Source: Physcomitrium patens (taxonomy: Eukaryota; Streptophyta; Bryopsida; Funariales; Funariaceae). Taken from it: a stretch of DNA of 64,000 bases. The notes beneath the pieces are model-generated. The model was given only the letters and a program-made list of their open reading frames with translations, had not been told where the DNA came from and did not search any database. The stretch lies in contig NC_037265.1 in the NCBI RefSeq assembly GCF_000002425.4, positions 7,634,850-7,698,849 of the forward strand, given 5' to 3'. The position numbers were made by a program, and so were the translations under genes. Of this stretch, positions 39,097 through 48,240 are shown one piece after another. Every line of letters starts with the position of its first letter. Within the stretch, counting starts at the first letter, position 1.

Positions 39097-39207
39097 GAAG
39101 ATTCTTCGAATATTCTTCTAGAATATTCTCTAAAGATTCTTTTAGAAGGTTCTAGAAGATTCTTAGAATATTTCCCAAAGATTCTCTTAGAAGGTTCTAG
39201 AATATTC
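39097..39207 (+). promoter_or_regulatory. Heat-shock element array in the 5' LTR of C
   Basis: Alternating GAA and TTC units with exact 2-base spacing, the binding pattern of heat-shock transcription factors. Three clusters are perfect: TTCtaGAAtaTTC (39116-39128), GAAggTTCtaGAAgaTTC (39145-39162) and GAAggTTCtaGAAtaTTC (39190-39207); a two-unit GAAgaTTC is at 39097-39104. They lie about 105-215 bp upstream of the TATA box, where such sites act. The motif is seen directly; heat response is inferred. Confidence 0.8.
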
Positions 39208-39311
39208 TGATAGATTCTAGGAAGTTGCTCGAGAAGTTTTCTAATTAGTAGAAGTTGTTGGAGAAGAGTCCTAGTTAGCGGAAGTAGCTCGAGAAGCTTC
39301 ATATTCAGTAG

Positions 39312-39352
39312 TATATATAGGAGTCGAGGCTGAAGGGTTCTTCAGTCTCGAC
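39312..39352 (+). promoter_or_regulatory. TATA box and inverted repeat at the RNA start of C
   Basis: TATATATA at 39312-39319. A 13-bp inverted repeat with a 4-base loop follows: GTCGAGGCTGAAG (39323-39335), GGTT, CTTCAGTCTCGAC (39340-39352), all pairs standard but one G-T. Thirty-two bases after the first T of the box comes A39344, the likely RNA start, so the RNA would begin AGTCTCGAC. The family A LTRs have the same layout with different arm sequences. Confidence 0.72.
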
Positions 39353-39483
39353 AACACATCTCTTGGAGTTCTAGCTCACCTTTCTGGTGTTGTTCTTGTA
39401 CTCATCTGTTTAATCTAGTTCTGCCACTTCTTCTTGAACTTCTTGTTAGATTTCAAGTCTGTATTTTGTGTCCGTGACAGTTT

Positions 39484-39492
39484 GTCAAGACT
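39484..39492 (+). promoter_or_regulatory. Candidate self-priming site of C
   Basis: GTCAAGACT, starting four bases after the LTR end. It pairs with the predicted RNA 5' end AGTCTCGAC at eight of nine positions; the single mismatch is a CG-to-CA change, i.e. GTCGAGACT before decay. Complementarity stops exactly at the predicted first RNA base. A rival site, TAGTATCAGAGCTAGTTC at 39503-39520, resembles the tRNA-iMet primer site but lies 23 bases from the LTR. Confidence 0.6.
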
Positions 39493-39782
39493 ACATTTTT
39501 ACTAGTATCAGAGCTAGTTCCTTCTTCTTAGAGAGTGGATTACCCCTCTTCTTGAAGGTGTGCTAGTGTTTTAGAGGTTGCGGATTACCCTCCTCTAAAC
39601 TGATATCTCTTCTTTCTCAATATTGGAGCCTTATTCTTCTTGGAGAGAGTGGATTACCCCTCATCTTGGAGTCTTAAGGCGTTTTAGAGGTTGCGGAGTA
39701 CTCTCCTCTGAACCAATATTGTCCTCTTGTCAAAACTCTTTTTTCTTCTTTCTGAAGGTTAGCCGAAGGTTAAGACGTTAAA

Positions 39783-40784
39783 ATGGCTGAAAGTTTGGAA
39801 TCCAAACTAGACGCCATCATAAATGCTCTTGCCTCGTTGTCACATAGGACAACAGAGATCGAAGGAGTCATGGTAGGACTCCATAACAATGGAGCATCTG
39901 GGATAGCGCCATCTAAAGCATATCAGCCTCAAACTTCTGCACCAGAAGAAGCAGTTCTACCTCCATTTCAACAAGATCGAGTAGTCCTACAACGAAAGGA
40001 GCCTCGAGTTAGTCTTCCGAATAAGTTTGATGGAACTCGTTCCAAGTTTTGAGGTTTTGTCAACCAAATCAGGTTGATAACAATTTTACAGCCCGAACGT
40101 TATCCAACGGAGGAAGCGCGTGTTGGGCTTGTTGGAACCTTGCTTACAGCACAAGCTCTGTCTTGGTTTACTCCCTTGTTCGAGAAGCGATCGCCAATCC
40201 TGAGCAACTTTGAAACGTTCTTGGAGGCGTTTGCAGAAGCATTTGGTGAGCATGATAAAGTTCGATGGGCTACAACAAAGATCCGATCGCTACGACAAGG
40301 AACACGCTCTGCATCAGTCTATGCCTCGGATTTCAGACAATTGGCAAGTGACATTAATTGGGGTGAAGAGGCGTTGGTGAGTCAGTTTTATTGGGGCTTG
40401 AAGGATGATGTGAAGGACTTGCTGTTATCTCTTCCTGATCCTCAAACGCTCAATGAAGCTATTAGCCAAGCTGTAAAGTGTGACAACCGCCTATTCCAGC
40501 GTCGCCAAGACCAACGTCCAAGACACCAAATGACTCGTTATGACGTGACTATGTCTGCAAATAGCTTAAACTCATATTTGGAGGCAACAGACATGCAAAT
40601 CGACACGGCGCGTGTCCGATCTCTTACTCCAACAGAGAAGAAACGGCGTATGGAGGAAGGGTTATGTTTGTACTGTGGAGAAGAAGGTCACAAGGTTGGA
40701 AATTGCCCCAAGAAGCAAAATTGGCACCCTGTCAAGACTAGAAGTGCGATGATTCTGGAAAACGACGACGCCCAGCCACAGTAG
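39783..40784 (+). pseudogene. gag: Gag of element C, one nonsense codon
   Basis: Structural protein that forms the particle and binds RNA. ATG at 39783; N-terminal helix-rich segment, then the capsid (from SLPNKFDGTRSKF near 40010, LSWFTPLFEKRSPILSNFETF at about 40160-40220) and one CCHC knuckle near 40670-40709 (CLYCGEEGHKVGNC), followed by a basic end. The frame is open for 333 codons except TGA at 40050-40052, where family A copy B has CGA (Arg), so it is a CG-to-TG change. The end overlaps pol by 43 bases. Confidence 0.9.
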
Positions 40785-43700
40785 GAACCGTACGGCTAGA
40801 CAATCTAATATCACGACAACAATCAGGTTCCTCCTTCTCTGTCCAACCTGCCCATTGTTTTACAATTCTTTTGTTTTTAGGCCCTCAAAAACAAAAAACT
40901 TTAGCTTTATTGGATTCGGGGGCATCTACTTGTTTTTTAGATGAAGAGTTTGCTAAACGCCACAAGATCTGTTTAGTACAGAAGTCCAAACCTGTTCACG
41001 TAGAGGTGATAGATGGACGACCCTTATTGTCAGGCAACGTTACCCACGAATCAGAACCTATAGAAGTGGTGTTTAAGGACCATAGTAGTCACGTTATTTT
41101 TAATATTATTAGAACCCCATCAAGCCCTGTTATCCTTGGTCTTTCTTGGTTAGAAGATCATAATCCGTTCATTGATTGGAGGCTACGAAGGATAACATTT
41201 CCTGAAAAAAATAATAATAAACCTGTTGATAGAACCTACATGAAGAAATCCATGTTTATTGGAGCGAGAGCGTTCCTAAGATCGTCCAAGGAAGGCGCAC
41301 CATTTGTCATTTATGCAGCTCCAACTAGCGGCGAGAATATCTCAACATCGAATATACCAGAGCAATATAGGGATTTTGAAGACGTGTTTCAGAAGAAGAA
41401 CGTCGATATACTGCCGGAACATCGACCATATGATTGCGCCATAGACTTAGAGGAAGGAGCGCAACCACCTTTTGGTCCAATATACAACCTATCGCAGACG
41501 GAGTTGGCAGAATTGCGGAAGTACATCGATGAGAATCTAGCCAAGAATTTTATTCGACATTCAAAGTCGCCAACTGGAGCACCAATCCTATTCGTGAAGA
41601 AAAAGGATGGCTCACTGCGGATGTGCGTGGACTACCGAGGACTCAACAAGGTGACCAAGAAAAATCGCTATCCCTTACCTTTGATCTCCGGCCTCTTAGA
41701 TCAACTTGGACGTGCAAGGATTTTTACAAAGATTGATTTAAAAGGAGCCTACAATCTTGTGCGAATCAAAGAAGGAGATGAATGGAAGACAGCCTTTCGT
41801 ACAAGGTATGGCCATTTTGAGTACAATGTCATGCCTTTTGGTCTTACCAATGCTCCAGCGGTCTTTCAGCATATGATGAACGACATCTTTCGGGAGTACC
41901 TCGATGACTTTGTTGTCATCTATCTGGATGATATTTTGATATTTTCCAAGAATGAAGAAGAACATGAGAAACACGTTTGTTTGGTTCTTGAAAAACTACG
42001 CGAACGAGGACTCTACGCCAAGTTGGAAAAGTGTCAATTTCACCAGAATGAGATGGAATTTTTGGGCTTCATTGCGACTACAAAGGGCTTGAAGATGGAT
42101 CCAAAAAAGGTAGAAGCAATTATATCTTAGGAAGTTCCGAAGACGGTTAGAGATGTTCAGTGTTTTCTTGGATTTGCTAACTTCTATCGGATCTTCATCA
42201 AGAATTATTCTCAAGTTGCTGCACCACTCACGCGTCTAACAAACAAAGACAAGCTCGAATGGGGATCACAAGCAGCAAAAGCATTTCAAGATCTCAAGAC
42301 GGCATTCACTACGGCTCCAATCTTGGTACACCCTGACTTTGCAAAGGCTTTCTATTTAGAGACCGATGCTTCAGATTTTGCTTTGGGAGCTATGCTTTCA
42401 CAGATGGGCATAGACAAGAAGCTTCACCGAGTTGCGTTCTATTCACGGAAGTTCTCTGCTGCTGAGATCAACTACGAGATCCACGACAAAGAGCTGCTTG
42501 CTATAATGGATGCCTTCCAAGAGTGGCATCACTTCCTCGAAGGAGCTGCACATCCAGTGACTGTTTATACGGACCACAAGAATTTGGAGTACTTCATGAC
42601 AGCTCGAATTTTGAATCGTCGTCAAGCTCGATGGAATATGTCTCTATCACGATTTGACTTTATTATCACCTACCGCCCTGAAAAACAGCAAGGATTATCT
42701 GACGCATTATCGAGGAGATCGTATCTTGCGCCAAAGGCTGGAGAAGCAGCGTTTGATCAACAATGTACAACATTGTTGAAACCAGAAAAATTCAGGATTT
42801 TTGCTACTGTTGCAACTATCGATGACGGCTTCCTCAGCGAGGTACGTACTGCGACCATTGAGGATTCTATAGCTCTTGACATCAAACAACGTGTCGATAA
42901 TGACAAGTTTAAGGTGGAGGGAGATCTTCTGTATTTTGAGGAGCGGTTGTATATCCCGAAAGGACCAACTCGACTCCGAGTACTTCAATCTCGCCACGAC
43001 TTTCTAGCTGCGGGACATTTTGGATTCAACAAGACTTTGGAGCTCATTTCACGAGATTTTTGGTGGCCCCAAATGTGGAAGGATGTGAAGGAATTTGTCC
43101 TTTCTTGTGATGTTTGTTCAAGATCCAAGATCCCTCGACATCGTTCGTATGGACTTCTCCAGCCATTGCCTATTCCGCACCGACCATGGTCTTCAGTTTC
43201 TATGGACTTCATTACGGACCTATTGCCATCGAATTCATTTGACAGCATCTTTGTTGTGGTGGATCGATTTACAAAGATGGCACATTTCGTGCCTTGCAAG
43301 AAAACATCGTCAAGTGAAGACACCGCAAGACTCTTTCTTGATAACATATATCGTTATCATGGCCTACCAGATGATATCGTGTCGGATCGAGGTACTCAGT
43401 TTGTATCCAAGTTTTGGAGGTCCCTCTTTGAGATATTGAAGGTGGATATTAAGCTCTCTTCGGCTTTTCATCCTCAAACTGACGGTCAAACGGAGCGGGT
43501 GAATCAAGTTTTGGAGCAATATTTACGATGCAGCATCAACTATCAACAAGATGATTGGACTGCATATCTACCGCTTGCTGAGTTCGCATACAACAACACT
43601 CTTCATGCGTCAACTCAACAAACACCATTCTTCTCCAACTACGGATACCACCCCAAGCTCGATTTATTGAGTTCTTCAGCAAATAACAACCCAGCAGCTG

Positions 43701-44260
43701 AAGGATTTGTGAAGCAACTATCGGAGCTTCAAGTGACGTTGAAGCTTCAATTGCAATCTGTCCAAGAGAGTTACAAGGCATCTGCAGATAAATATCGAAA
43801 TGAGGCGCCTACTTTTAAAGTTGGAAGTAAAGTATGGCTTCTTCGACGGAATATCAAGACCAAGCGGCCATGTGACAAATTGGACTATCAGAGATTAGGG
43901 CCATTTGTTATCGAGAAGCAGATCAATCCAGTGGCATATCGTCTGCAGTTACCAGCTACTATGAAGGTACATCCAGTCTTTCACGTGTCTTTGTTGGAAC
44001 CTTATCGAGAGTCAGCTTTTCCCCAAAGAGTACAAAGTCCGCCACCAAGTATCGAAATTGAAAACCATGAGGAATACGAGGTGGAAAAGGTACTAGATTC
44101 ACGGCGTAATAGGAGAAAATTGGAGTATTTAGTGCATTGGAGTGGATACGACATCAATGAACGAACGTGGGAGCGTGCCAAAAATCTTGCCAATGCACCA
44201 AAAAAGGTACAAGAATTTCATCAACGATATCTTCATAAACCTAAGCCGATTCAACAATAG
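40742..44260 (+). pseudogene. pol: Pol of element C: protease, RT, RNase H, integrase, chromodomain; one nonsense codon
   Basis: Enzyme polyprotein in the -1 frame relative to gag, without its own obvious start, so made by frameshifting. Protease active site DSG at about 40913-40921; RT with [17 protein letters not shown] (about 41600) and catalytic YLDD (41921-41932); RNase H from LETDASDFALG (about 42358); integrase zinc region about 42985-43120 and core with D in SMDFITDL (43205-43207), D in SDRGTQF (about 43386) and E in DGQTERVNQ (about 43493); chromodomain about 44069-44227 (LEYLVHWSGYDINERTWE), which would guide integration to modified histones. The only interruption is TAG at 42128-42130, replacing a Trp codon conserved in D (TGG to TAG). 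Confidence 0.93.
40757..40763 (+). promoter_or_regulatory. Candidate -1 frameshift site GGAAAAC
   Basis: In gag phase it reads G-GAA-AAC inside the 43-base gag/pol overlap. The same heptamer in the same phase occurs in the overlaps of D (63328-63334) and B (58438-58444). It is not a canonical X-XXY-YYZ site, so the assignment is tentative. Confidence 0.4.
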
Positions 44261-44386
44261 CTTCTTGCTGAAGCTTGCTCATCAAGTAGCATAAAAAGGG
44301 GGGAGGGCACCTCCAAAACCCATAGTTCGATAGTGTAGAACTTTGTTAGCAACTATAGTTTGCTCTCATCATTTTAGCCTTTGGAC

Positions 44387-44734
44387 ATGGATAGTCAAGA
44401 TACTACACTTGTTATGTCATCTCAAGCGACTAGCTCACGAAGACGACCGCGAGATGAAGAACCGCCTGCACCACGACGACGTCGGAGGATACCGAGCAAC
44501 AGATCGCTAGTAATTGTATTTGAGGTCGAGCCTGCCTACGACGGTCAGCCAGAAGGTGTGTTTGGAGGACAGTTTCACAATGAAGACACAGAAATCCACG
44601 CTTGGTCAGAGGTTGAAGGTGTTGGTCACTACCGTTGGCTCCAAGGGCCGATGAATCATTTGCCTCGCGAACAACAATTGGAATTCATAGCGGATGTGAT
44701 GCGACAGATTTTCATTTTCTTGCGTTGGTATTGA
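44387..44734 (+). CDS. Third ORF of element C, unknown small protein
   Basis: 115 codons from the ATG at 44387, 126 bases after the pol stop and 50 bases before the 3' LTR. The N-terminal third is basic and disordered (SSRRRPRDEE, then RRRRRIPSNRS), a possible nuclear-entry or RNA-binding segment. The rest is compact, with the signature GVGHYRWLQGPMNHLPREQQ near the end and a hydrophobic C terminus of about 12 residues. It is homologous to the ORF at 59301-59723 of element D over SRRR..RDE and about 75 C-terminal residues. No transmembrane envelope features. I do not recognise a domain. Confidence 0.82.
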   Translation: MDSQDTTLVMSSQATSSRRRPRDEEPPAPRRRRRIPSNRSLVIVFEVEPAYDGQPEGVFGGQFHNEDTEIHAWSEVEGVGHYRWLQGPMNHLPREQQLEFIADVMRQIFIFLRWY

Positions 44735-44770
44735 CTGATAACAACATTGCTTCTCGGAGACTTCGAAGTT

Positions 44771-44784
44771 AGAAGAGGAGGTGA
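44771..44784 (+). promoter_or_regulatory. Polypurine tract of C
   Basis: AGAAGAGGAGGTGA immediately before the 3' LTR; primes plus-strand DNA in LTR elements. Confidence 0.7.
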
Positions 44785-45217
44785 TGTCATGGACATACAT
44801 TGGAAGATTCTTCGAATATTCTTCTAGAATATTCTCTAAAGATTCTCTAAAGATTCTTTTAGAAGGTTCTAGAAGATTCTTAGAATATTCCCTAAAGATT
44901 CTCTTAGAAGGTTCTAGAATATTCTTAGAAGATTCTAGAATATTCTGATAGATTCTAGAAAGTTGCTCGAGAAGTTTCCTAATTAGTAGAAGTTGTTGGA
45001 GAAGCGTCCTAGTTAGCGGAAGTAGCTCGAGAAGCTTCCTATTCAGTAGTATATATAGGAGTCGAGGCTGAAGGGTTCTTCAGTCTCGACAACACATCTC
45101 TTGGAGTTCTAGCTCACCTTTCTGGTGTTGTTCTTGTACTCATCTGTTTAATCTAGTTCTGCCACTTCTTCTTGAACTTCTTGTTAGATTTCAAGTCTGT
45201 ATTTTGTGTCCGTGACA
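44785..45217 (+). repeat. 3' LTR of C
   Basis: 433 bp, 32 bp longer than the 5' LTR through an extra ATTCTCTAAAG unit (about 44833-44853) and an extra 21-base unit containing four HSE half-sites (about 44925-44945). TATA at 45050-45057 and the inverted repeat at about 45061-45090 are unchanged. Confidence 0.95.
44822..44960 (+). promoter_or_regulatory. Enlarged heat-shock element array in the 3' LTR of C
   Basis: Perfect clusters at 44822-44834 (three units), 44862-44879 (four), 44907-44924 (four), 44928-44945 (four), with further pairs at 44883-44890 and 44953-44960. More complete than the 5' LTR copy, which shows that the array expands and contracts. Confidence 0.8.
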
Positions 45218-45222
45218 CCAAA

Positions 45223-45505
45223 TGTCCAAATGACCTCAATCAATTCTATTTATATTTTATTCAACTATCTTTAGAACTTTCTAGAATGTCTTTAATGATA
45301 GTTCATATCAAGATAATTATCTTTCTAAATGATTTTAGAGGTAGGCCCTACTATGATAGCTATCTTAAGCCTTTTTAGAAGGTTCTATGGTAGATTCTAT
45401 ATGAACCACCATCTTAATATCAATTATAGAAACTTTTCAAAAATGATTCCAATTACTTATATTTATGTATAAATAATATAAATATCCTATATGTATATTA
45501 TTATA
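45223..45505 (-). repeat. 5' LTR of G2, part 2
   Basis: Continues 38842-39078 after C; together 520 bp. Starts (at the right) TATAATAATATACATATAGG and is followed by the target copy AATAA and the rest of the G1 3' LTR. Confidence 0.8.
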
Positions 45506-45510
45506 AATAA

Positions 45511-45978
45511 TGTACGGATAAGATATGTATATTATTGACATATAAAAATAGATAATTAGAGCCATATTTGGAAAGTTTTTAGAAGTTTCTAAAATTAAAA
45601 CTAAGTTGATAGCCTATATCGGATCCTCTATAGAACATTCTAGAAAGGACTTAAGATAATTATCTAGGTAGAGCTCACTATTATGAATATTCTAAAAGGT
45701 TCCAAGATAGTTGGACAAAGTATAAATAAGACTAGCTAGGGCCATTTGGATACCAAATCAAGTATGTCTTTGATCCCTTTCTCTTAGTAAAATTAAGTTT
45801 TGTACTTATCTATTCAATTCTGTTTTATTTTCTTTTGCTCTATTTTGCCTTTCAAATTCCATTATGTTTAGTTTTATTTAATTTTTTTTTAGTCTATGTC
45901 ATCTTATATTGTAACAAGATTTATATTGATATAAATTAGAAGGATCTTAAATCTTATTAATAATCGAGACTTGTTTTA
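45511..45978 (+). repeat. 3' LTR of G1, main part
   Basis: TGTACGGATAAG ... TTGTTTTA (decayed TTTCA). Joined to 33738-33745 (TATAATGA) it aligns base for base with the start of the 5' LTR at 3765. Followed by GATAT. Confidence 0.82.
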
Positions 45979-46651
45979 GATATGATATTAATAAATATAT
46001 ATATATAAAAGCAAATAAAAAAGCTTACAAATGCAACAAAGAAGGTTGATACTTTTTATCAACAACATCCATCAAAATCAAGATGAAGGATAACAAATCT
46101 TTACTACAAAAAAAATAAGGTTTAAGAAAGTTTGAATTTTACCTTCTATCTTTGTTTATAGTTATTATATATTTGTGGCACCTTAAAGATGAAAAATCAA
46201 CAATCAAAAAATTCATTTCAAGATATATTATTTACTAAGTTAACAAATAAAACATTGCAATTGTCATAACCTTTAATTGACATAGTAGAAATAAAGATCT
46301 TTATAAACAATATATTCTTCCTTGAATAGATGGTGAAATATAATGTATTTGGTATGACAATCTTCAAAAAGACTCTTAATTCTTAGTAATATTATTAGAT
46401 GTAAAAAACATATCCAACAATATTTCAAGTATTTTATTTAAAGAGAGTTATAAAGGCCTCAATAATAATCAAATATTAGGGTGGTCTTTCTGCCCTAGTA
46501 TAAAATACTATCAATAATTGAAAAGTCCTATCAATAACCTTCAAAATGAACAAAAATCAAAGTATGTAATAAACATATTTTGCTACATCTTGCACTTTTT
46601 CAATATTTGATTGTTGCTCTTCATAAAACTAATCTCTAAAAGAAGAGATAA
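45979..46651 (+). pseudogene. A4: end of chromodomain and third ORF of A3/A4
   Basis: Continues A3 from 3764. The chromodomain end (GATATGATATTAATA, then AAKAYKCNK-like at 46003-46050) aligns with D. A second reading region starts at ATG 46189 (MKNQQSKNSFQDILFTKLT) and aligns with the start of the D third ORF (MESQELADSTQEPSFANLP) and further to about 46620 through several stops. A purine-rich stretch precedes the LTR. An (AT)n stretch at about 45995-46008 disrupts the chromodomain. Confidence 0.68.
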
Positions 46652-47190
46652 TATCACAAAAATACATAATTATTTAAATAAAAATTGTTAGCTAGAAGGC
46701 AAATATTGGTAGATTTCATAATATCTTATGGTAAAGCTTTTTAGAAGCCTCATAAATATAGATTTAACTTTATCCATATTTGTAGTTGATTGATAAGTTA
46801 GAAACTTGGTCAACAACTTAGCCATGTATTACACATGTTAGTAGTTTGGAGTATAAGGTAACCATATGGCATACATATAAAAAACTTATCTTGTAAGTTA
46901 GACACATGTCTCGCAAGTTAGACAAGTGATGGAGGTCCTATAGAATGTTGTTATATAACTTCTAATTAAATAATATATATAAATACAAGAATGAAGTTTT
47001 CTTCACTCTTGTCAATGTTTATTTTGTTCTGTCTTATTTCAAGAAACTATAGTTTTTTTTTTTTATCTTTAACATTAGCCATTTTAGTTTAATATTATAC
47101 TATCTTTGAATGATTATCCAAACTTTTCAAATAACATAGGAGTGTATTGAGCTTTTAATTCTTTGAGATTCATGTCTTAAATATAGAATT
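46652..47190 (+). repeat. 3' LTR of A3/A4 (family A), decayed
   Basis: Starts TATCACAAAAATACAT (decayed TGTCAC). The AAGCTTTTTAGAAGC, CTTGGTCAAC, CCTATAGAATG and TTCTTCACTCTTGTCAA blocks align with 56705-57245. The RNA-start arm CTTCACTCTTGTC is perfect although the upstream arm has decayed. The right end is approximate. Confidence 0.72.
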
Positions 47191-47414
47191 GATTCTATTA
47201 TTCTATATTGAATACCACTAATATTTAAAGAGATGCCCCTTCCAAATTTTCATCTAAATCAAGCCTTAAGCCAACTTCTAAGCTACCTTTGTAAACCACC
47301 CAAGTGGCAAGTGGTACAATAATACAAAAAAATTTACTAGATATTTTTACAAAAATCTATGCAACATGCATACATGAATAGAAGAAAAAGTAAAATGTGT
47401 CAAAAAAGGCTAAA
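47191..47414. other. Unassigned sequence left of E1
   Basis: I see no gene or recognisable element here. With 56618-56704 it is the sequence into which E1 inserted, joined through the duplicated CTAAC. Confidence 0.5.
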
Positions 47415-47419
47415 CTAAC

Positions 47420-48128
47420 TGTAGAATAAGTAGTTATTTGTTGAATTGTAGATACTTAGTTCATAGTGTAAACAGGGATAGATGACTGTTGAAAAGGTAG
47501 TTCAGTAGGTAAAATGGATGAATAGTTAGGAAAAGCAGTTTTCATTAGAGATGTAGCAGTTGGTATCTCGTGGTAGCATAAGGAGGATGGGAGAGAGGAA
47601 GTAGGGGCCATTACTGTGATAGTGTGAGCCGGGGTAAGCTTGGTGCTACCTCTTTTCTTTTGTTGTTATGTTCTTTGAAATAAGAGTATTGAGAGTTTCT
47701 GAATATTGTGAAGTGAATCATGGAATGAAAGTGTGAATGGAATTATATGTTATTGAATGAGAAGAAGAGAGATTGAATGCTGAAATCTGAATGTAGTTCA
47801 GCAGAGAGAATGAGTCTGTGTTTGTGTGAAACACTGTAATGTGAAGGCAGTTAATGGTGAAGAACTCCAGAATTTGGATTATAGTATGATTATGTCCTGT
47901 CATTTAGGATAGTGCGGGATTACATGTTGTTGTTATCAGTGATGGTGGAGTATTATTAGGAAGTGGAAAGCATTGTAGTGTTTCCTGGATGTTTTAAGTA
48001 GTACGGAATACAGTTAATTGTGTGACCCTAACGTGTAAGCTCATGCGGTATTCTTTCCCTGTGTTCGAATTCCCCTATACAGGTTTACTCTGATTAGATA
48101 AGTTAGAGTAAGTAAAACGACAATCACA
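47420..48128 (+). repeat. 5' LTR of E1
   Basis: TGTAGAATAAG ... CAATCACA, 709 bp. No clear TATATA box; the best AT-rich candidate is around 47700-47760. The last 80 bases are kept in E2. Confidence 0.95.
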
Positions 48129-48131
48129 TTT

Positions 48132-48149
48132 TGGCGCCGCTGCCGGGGA
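48132..48149 (+). promoter_or_regulatory. Primer-binding site of E1 (tRNA-Asp)
   Basis: TGGCGCCGCTGCCGGGGA, three bases after the LTR. It matches the tRNA-Asp primer site common in plant Tat/Athila elements at 17 of 18 positions. Confidence 0.85.
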
Positions 48150-48240
48150 AATTGATAATAGCATGGAGTGTTAGGTTTTAACTGCCGGTTGAAGTAGATG
48201 GGAAATAGGTAGCAGTCGCAGAAGAATATAATGAAAGAGT

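Larger units (their letters stand above)
39079..39479 (+). repeat. 5' LTR of C
   Basis: TGTCATGGAC ... CCGTGACA. The upstream third is a run of ATTCT/AGAAT words forming heat-shock elements; a TATATATA box is at 39312-39319 and an inverted repeat at 39323-39352 spans the predicted RNA start. Confidence 0.95.
39079..45217 (+). mobile_element. Element C: nearly intact chromovirus
   Basis: 6,139 bp with LTRs of 401 and 433 bp and a perfect 5-bp target duplication CCAAA at 39074-39078 and 45218-45222. Order: 5' LTR, primer region, gag (39783-40784), pol in the -1 frame (40742-44260), a small third ORF (44387-44734), purine tract, 3' LTR. Only two point changes break the coding regions, a TGA in gag (40050-40052) and a TAG in pol (42128-42130). 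The LTRs differ by about six substitutions plus two tandem-repeat copy changes, so insertion is fairly recent. Confidence 0.95.
33746..45505 (-). mobile_element. Element G2: full-length decayed family G element containing C
   Basis: Minus strand: 3' LTR 33746-34264, pol 34400-37870, gag 37870-38825, tRNA-iMet-like primer site 38826-38841, and 5' LTR 38842-39078 plus 45223-45505, split by element C. The two LTRs are 519 and 520 bp once C is removed. Flanks AATGA (33741-33745) and AATAA (45506-45510) form a target duplication with one change. It sits eight bases into the 3' LTR of G1. Confidence 0.78.
3765..45978 (+). mobile_element. Element G1, expanded by nested insertions
   Basis: G1 is bounded by GATAT at 3760-3764 and 45979-45983. 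Its own parts are: 5' LTR 3765-4231; gag 4232-4504 and 5666-6780; protease to early RNase H 6780-8078; integrase to C terminus 32255-33737; and a 3' LTR split into 33738-33745 and 45511-45978. It was inserted into the chromodomain of A3/A4. The insertions it received are H1, the block 8079-32254, and G2 with C inside it. The bridging rests on the target duplication, LTR matching at both ends and domain order; some G1 sequence is missing between RNase H and integrase. Confidence 0.72.

Noticed and set aside
39503..39520. tRNA-iMet primer site TAGTATCAGAGCTAGTTC in C, and a similar word in family A leaders
   Set aside because: Not chosen as the main primer site because it lies 23 bases from the LTR end, which is fixed by the target duplication, and in family A the essential TGG is absent. 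Kept as a rival hypothesis.
42985..43347. Minus-strand 120-codon frame within C pol
   Set aside because: Shadow of the integrase coding region; no homology blocks of its own.
47191..47414. Possible host gene fragment beside E1
   Set aside because: No reading frame, splice pattern or recognisable protein similarity.
48030..48095. tRNA-like segment near the end of the E1 LTR (AAGCTCATGCGG and GTTCGAATTC resemble A and B boxes)
   Set aside because: The two boxes are only about 14 bases apart, too close for a tRNA gene, and no acceptor stem forms.
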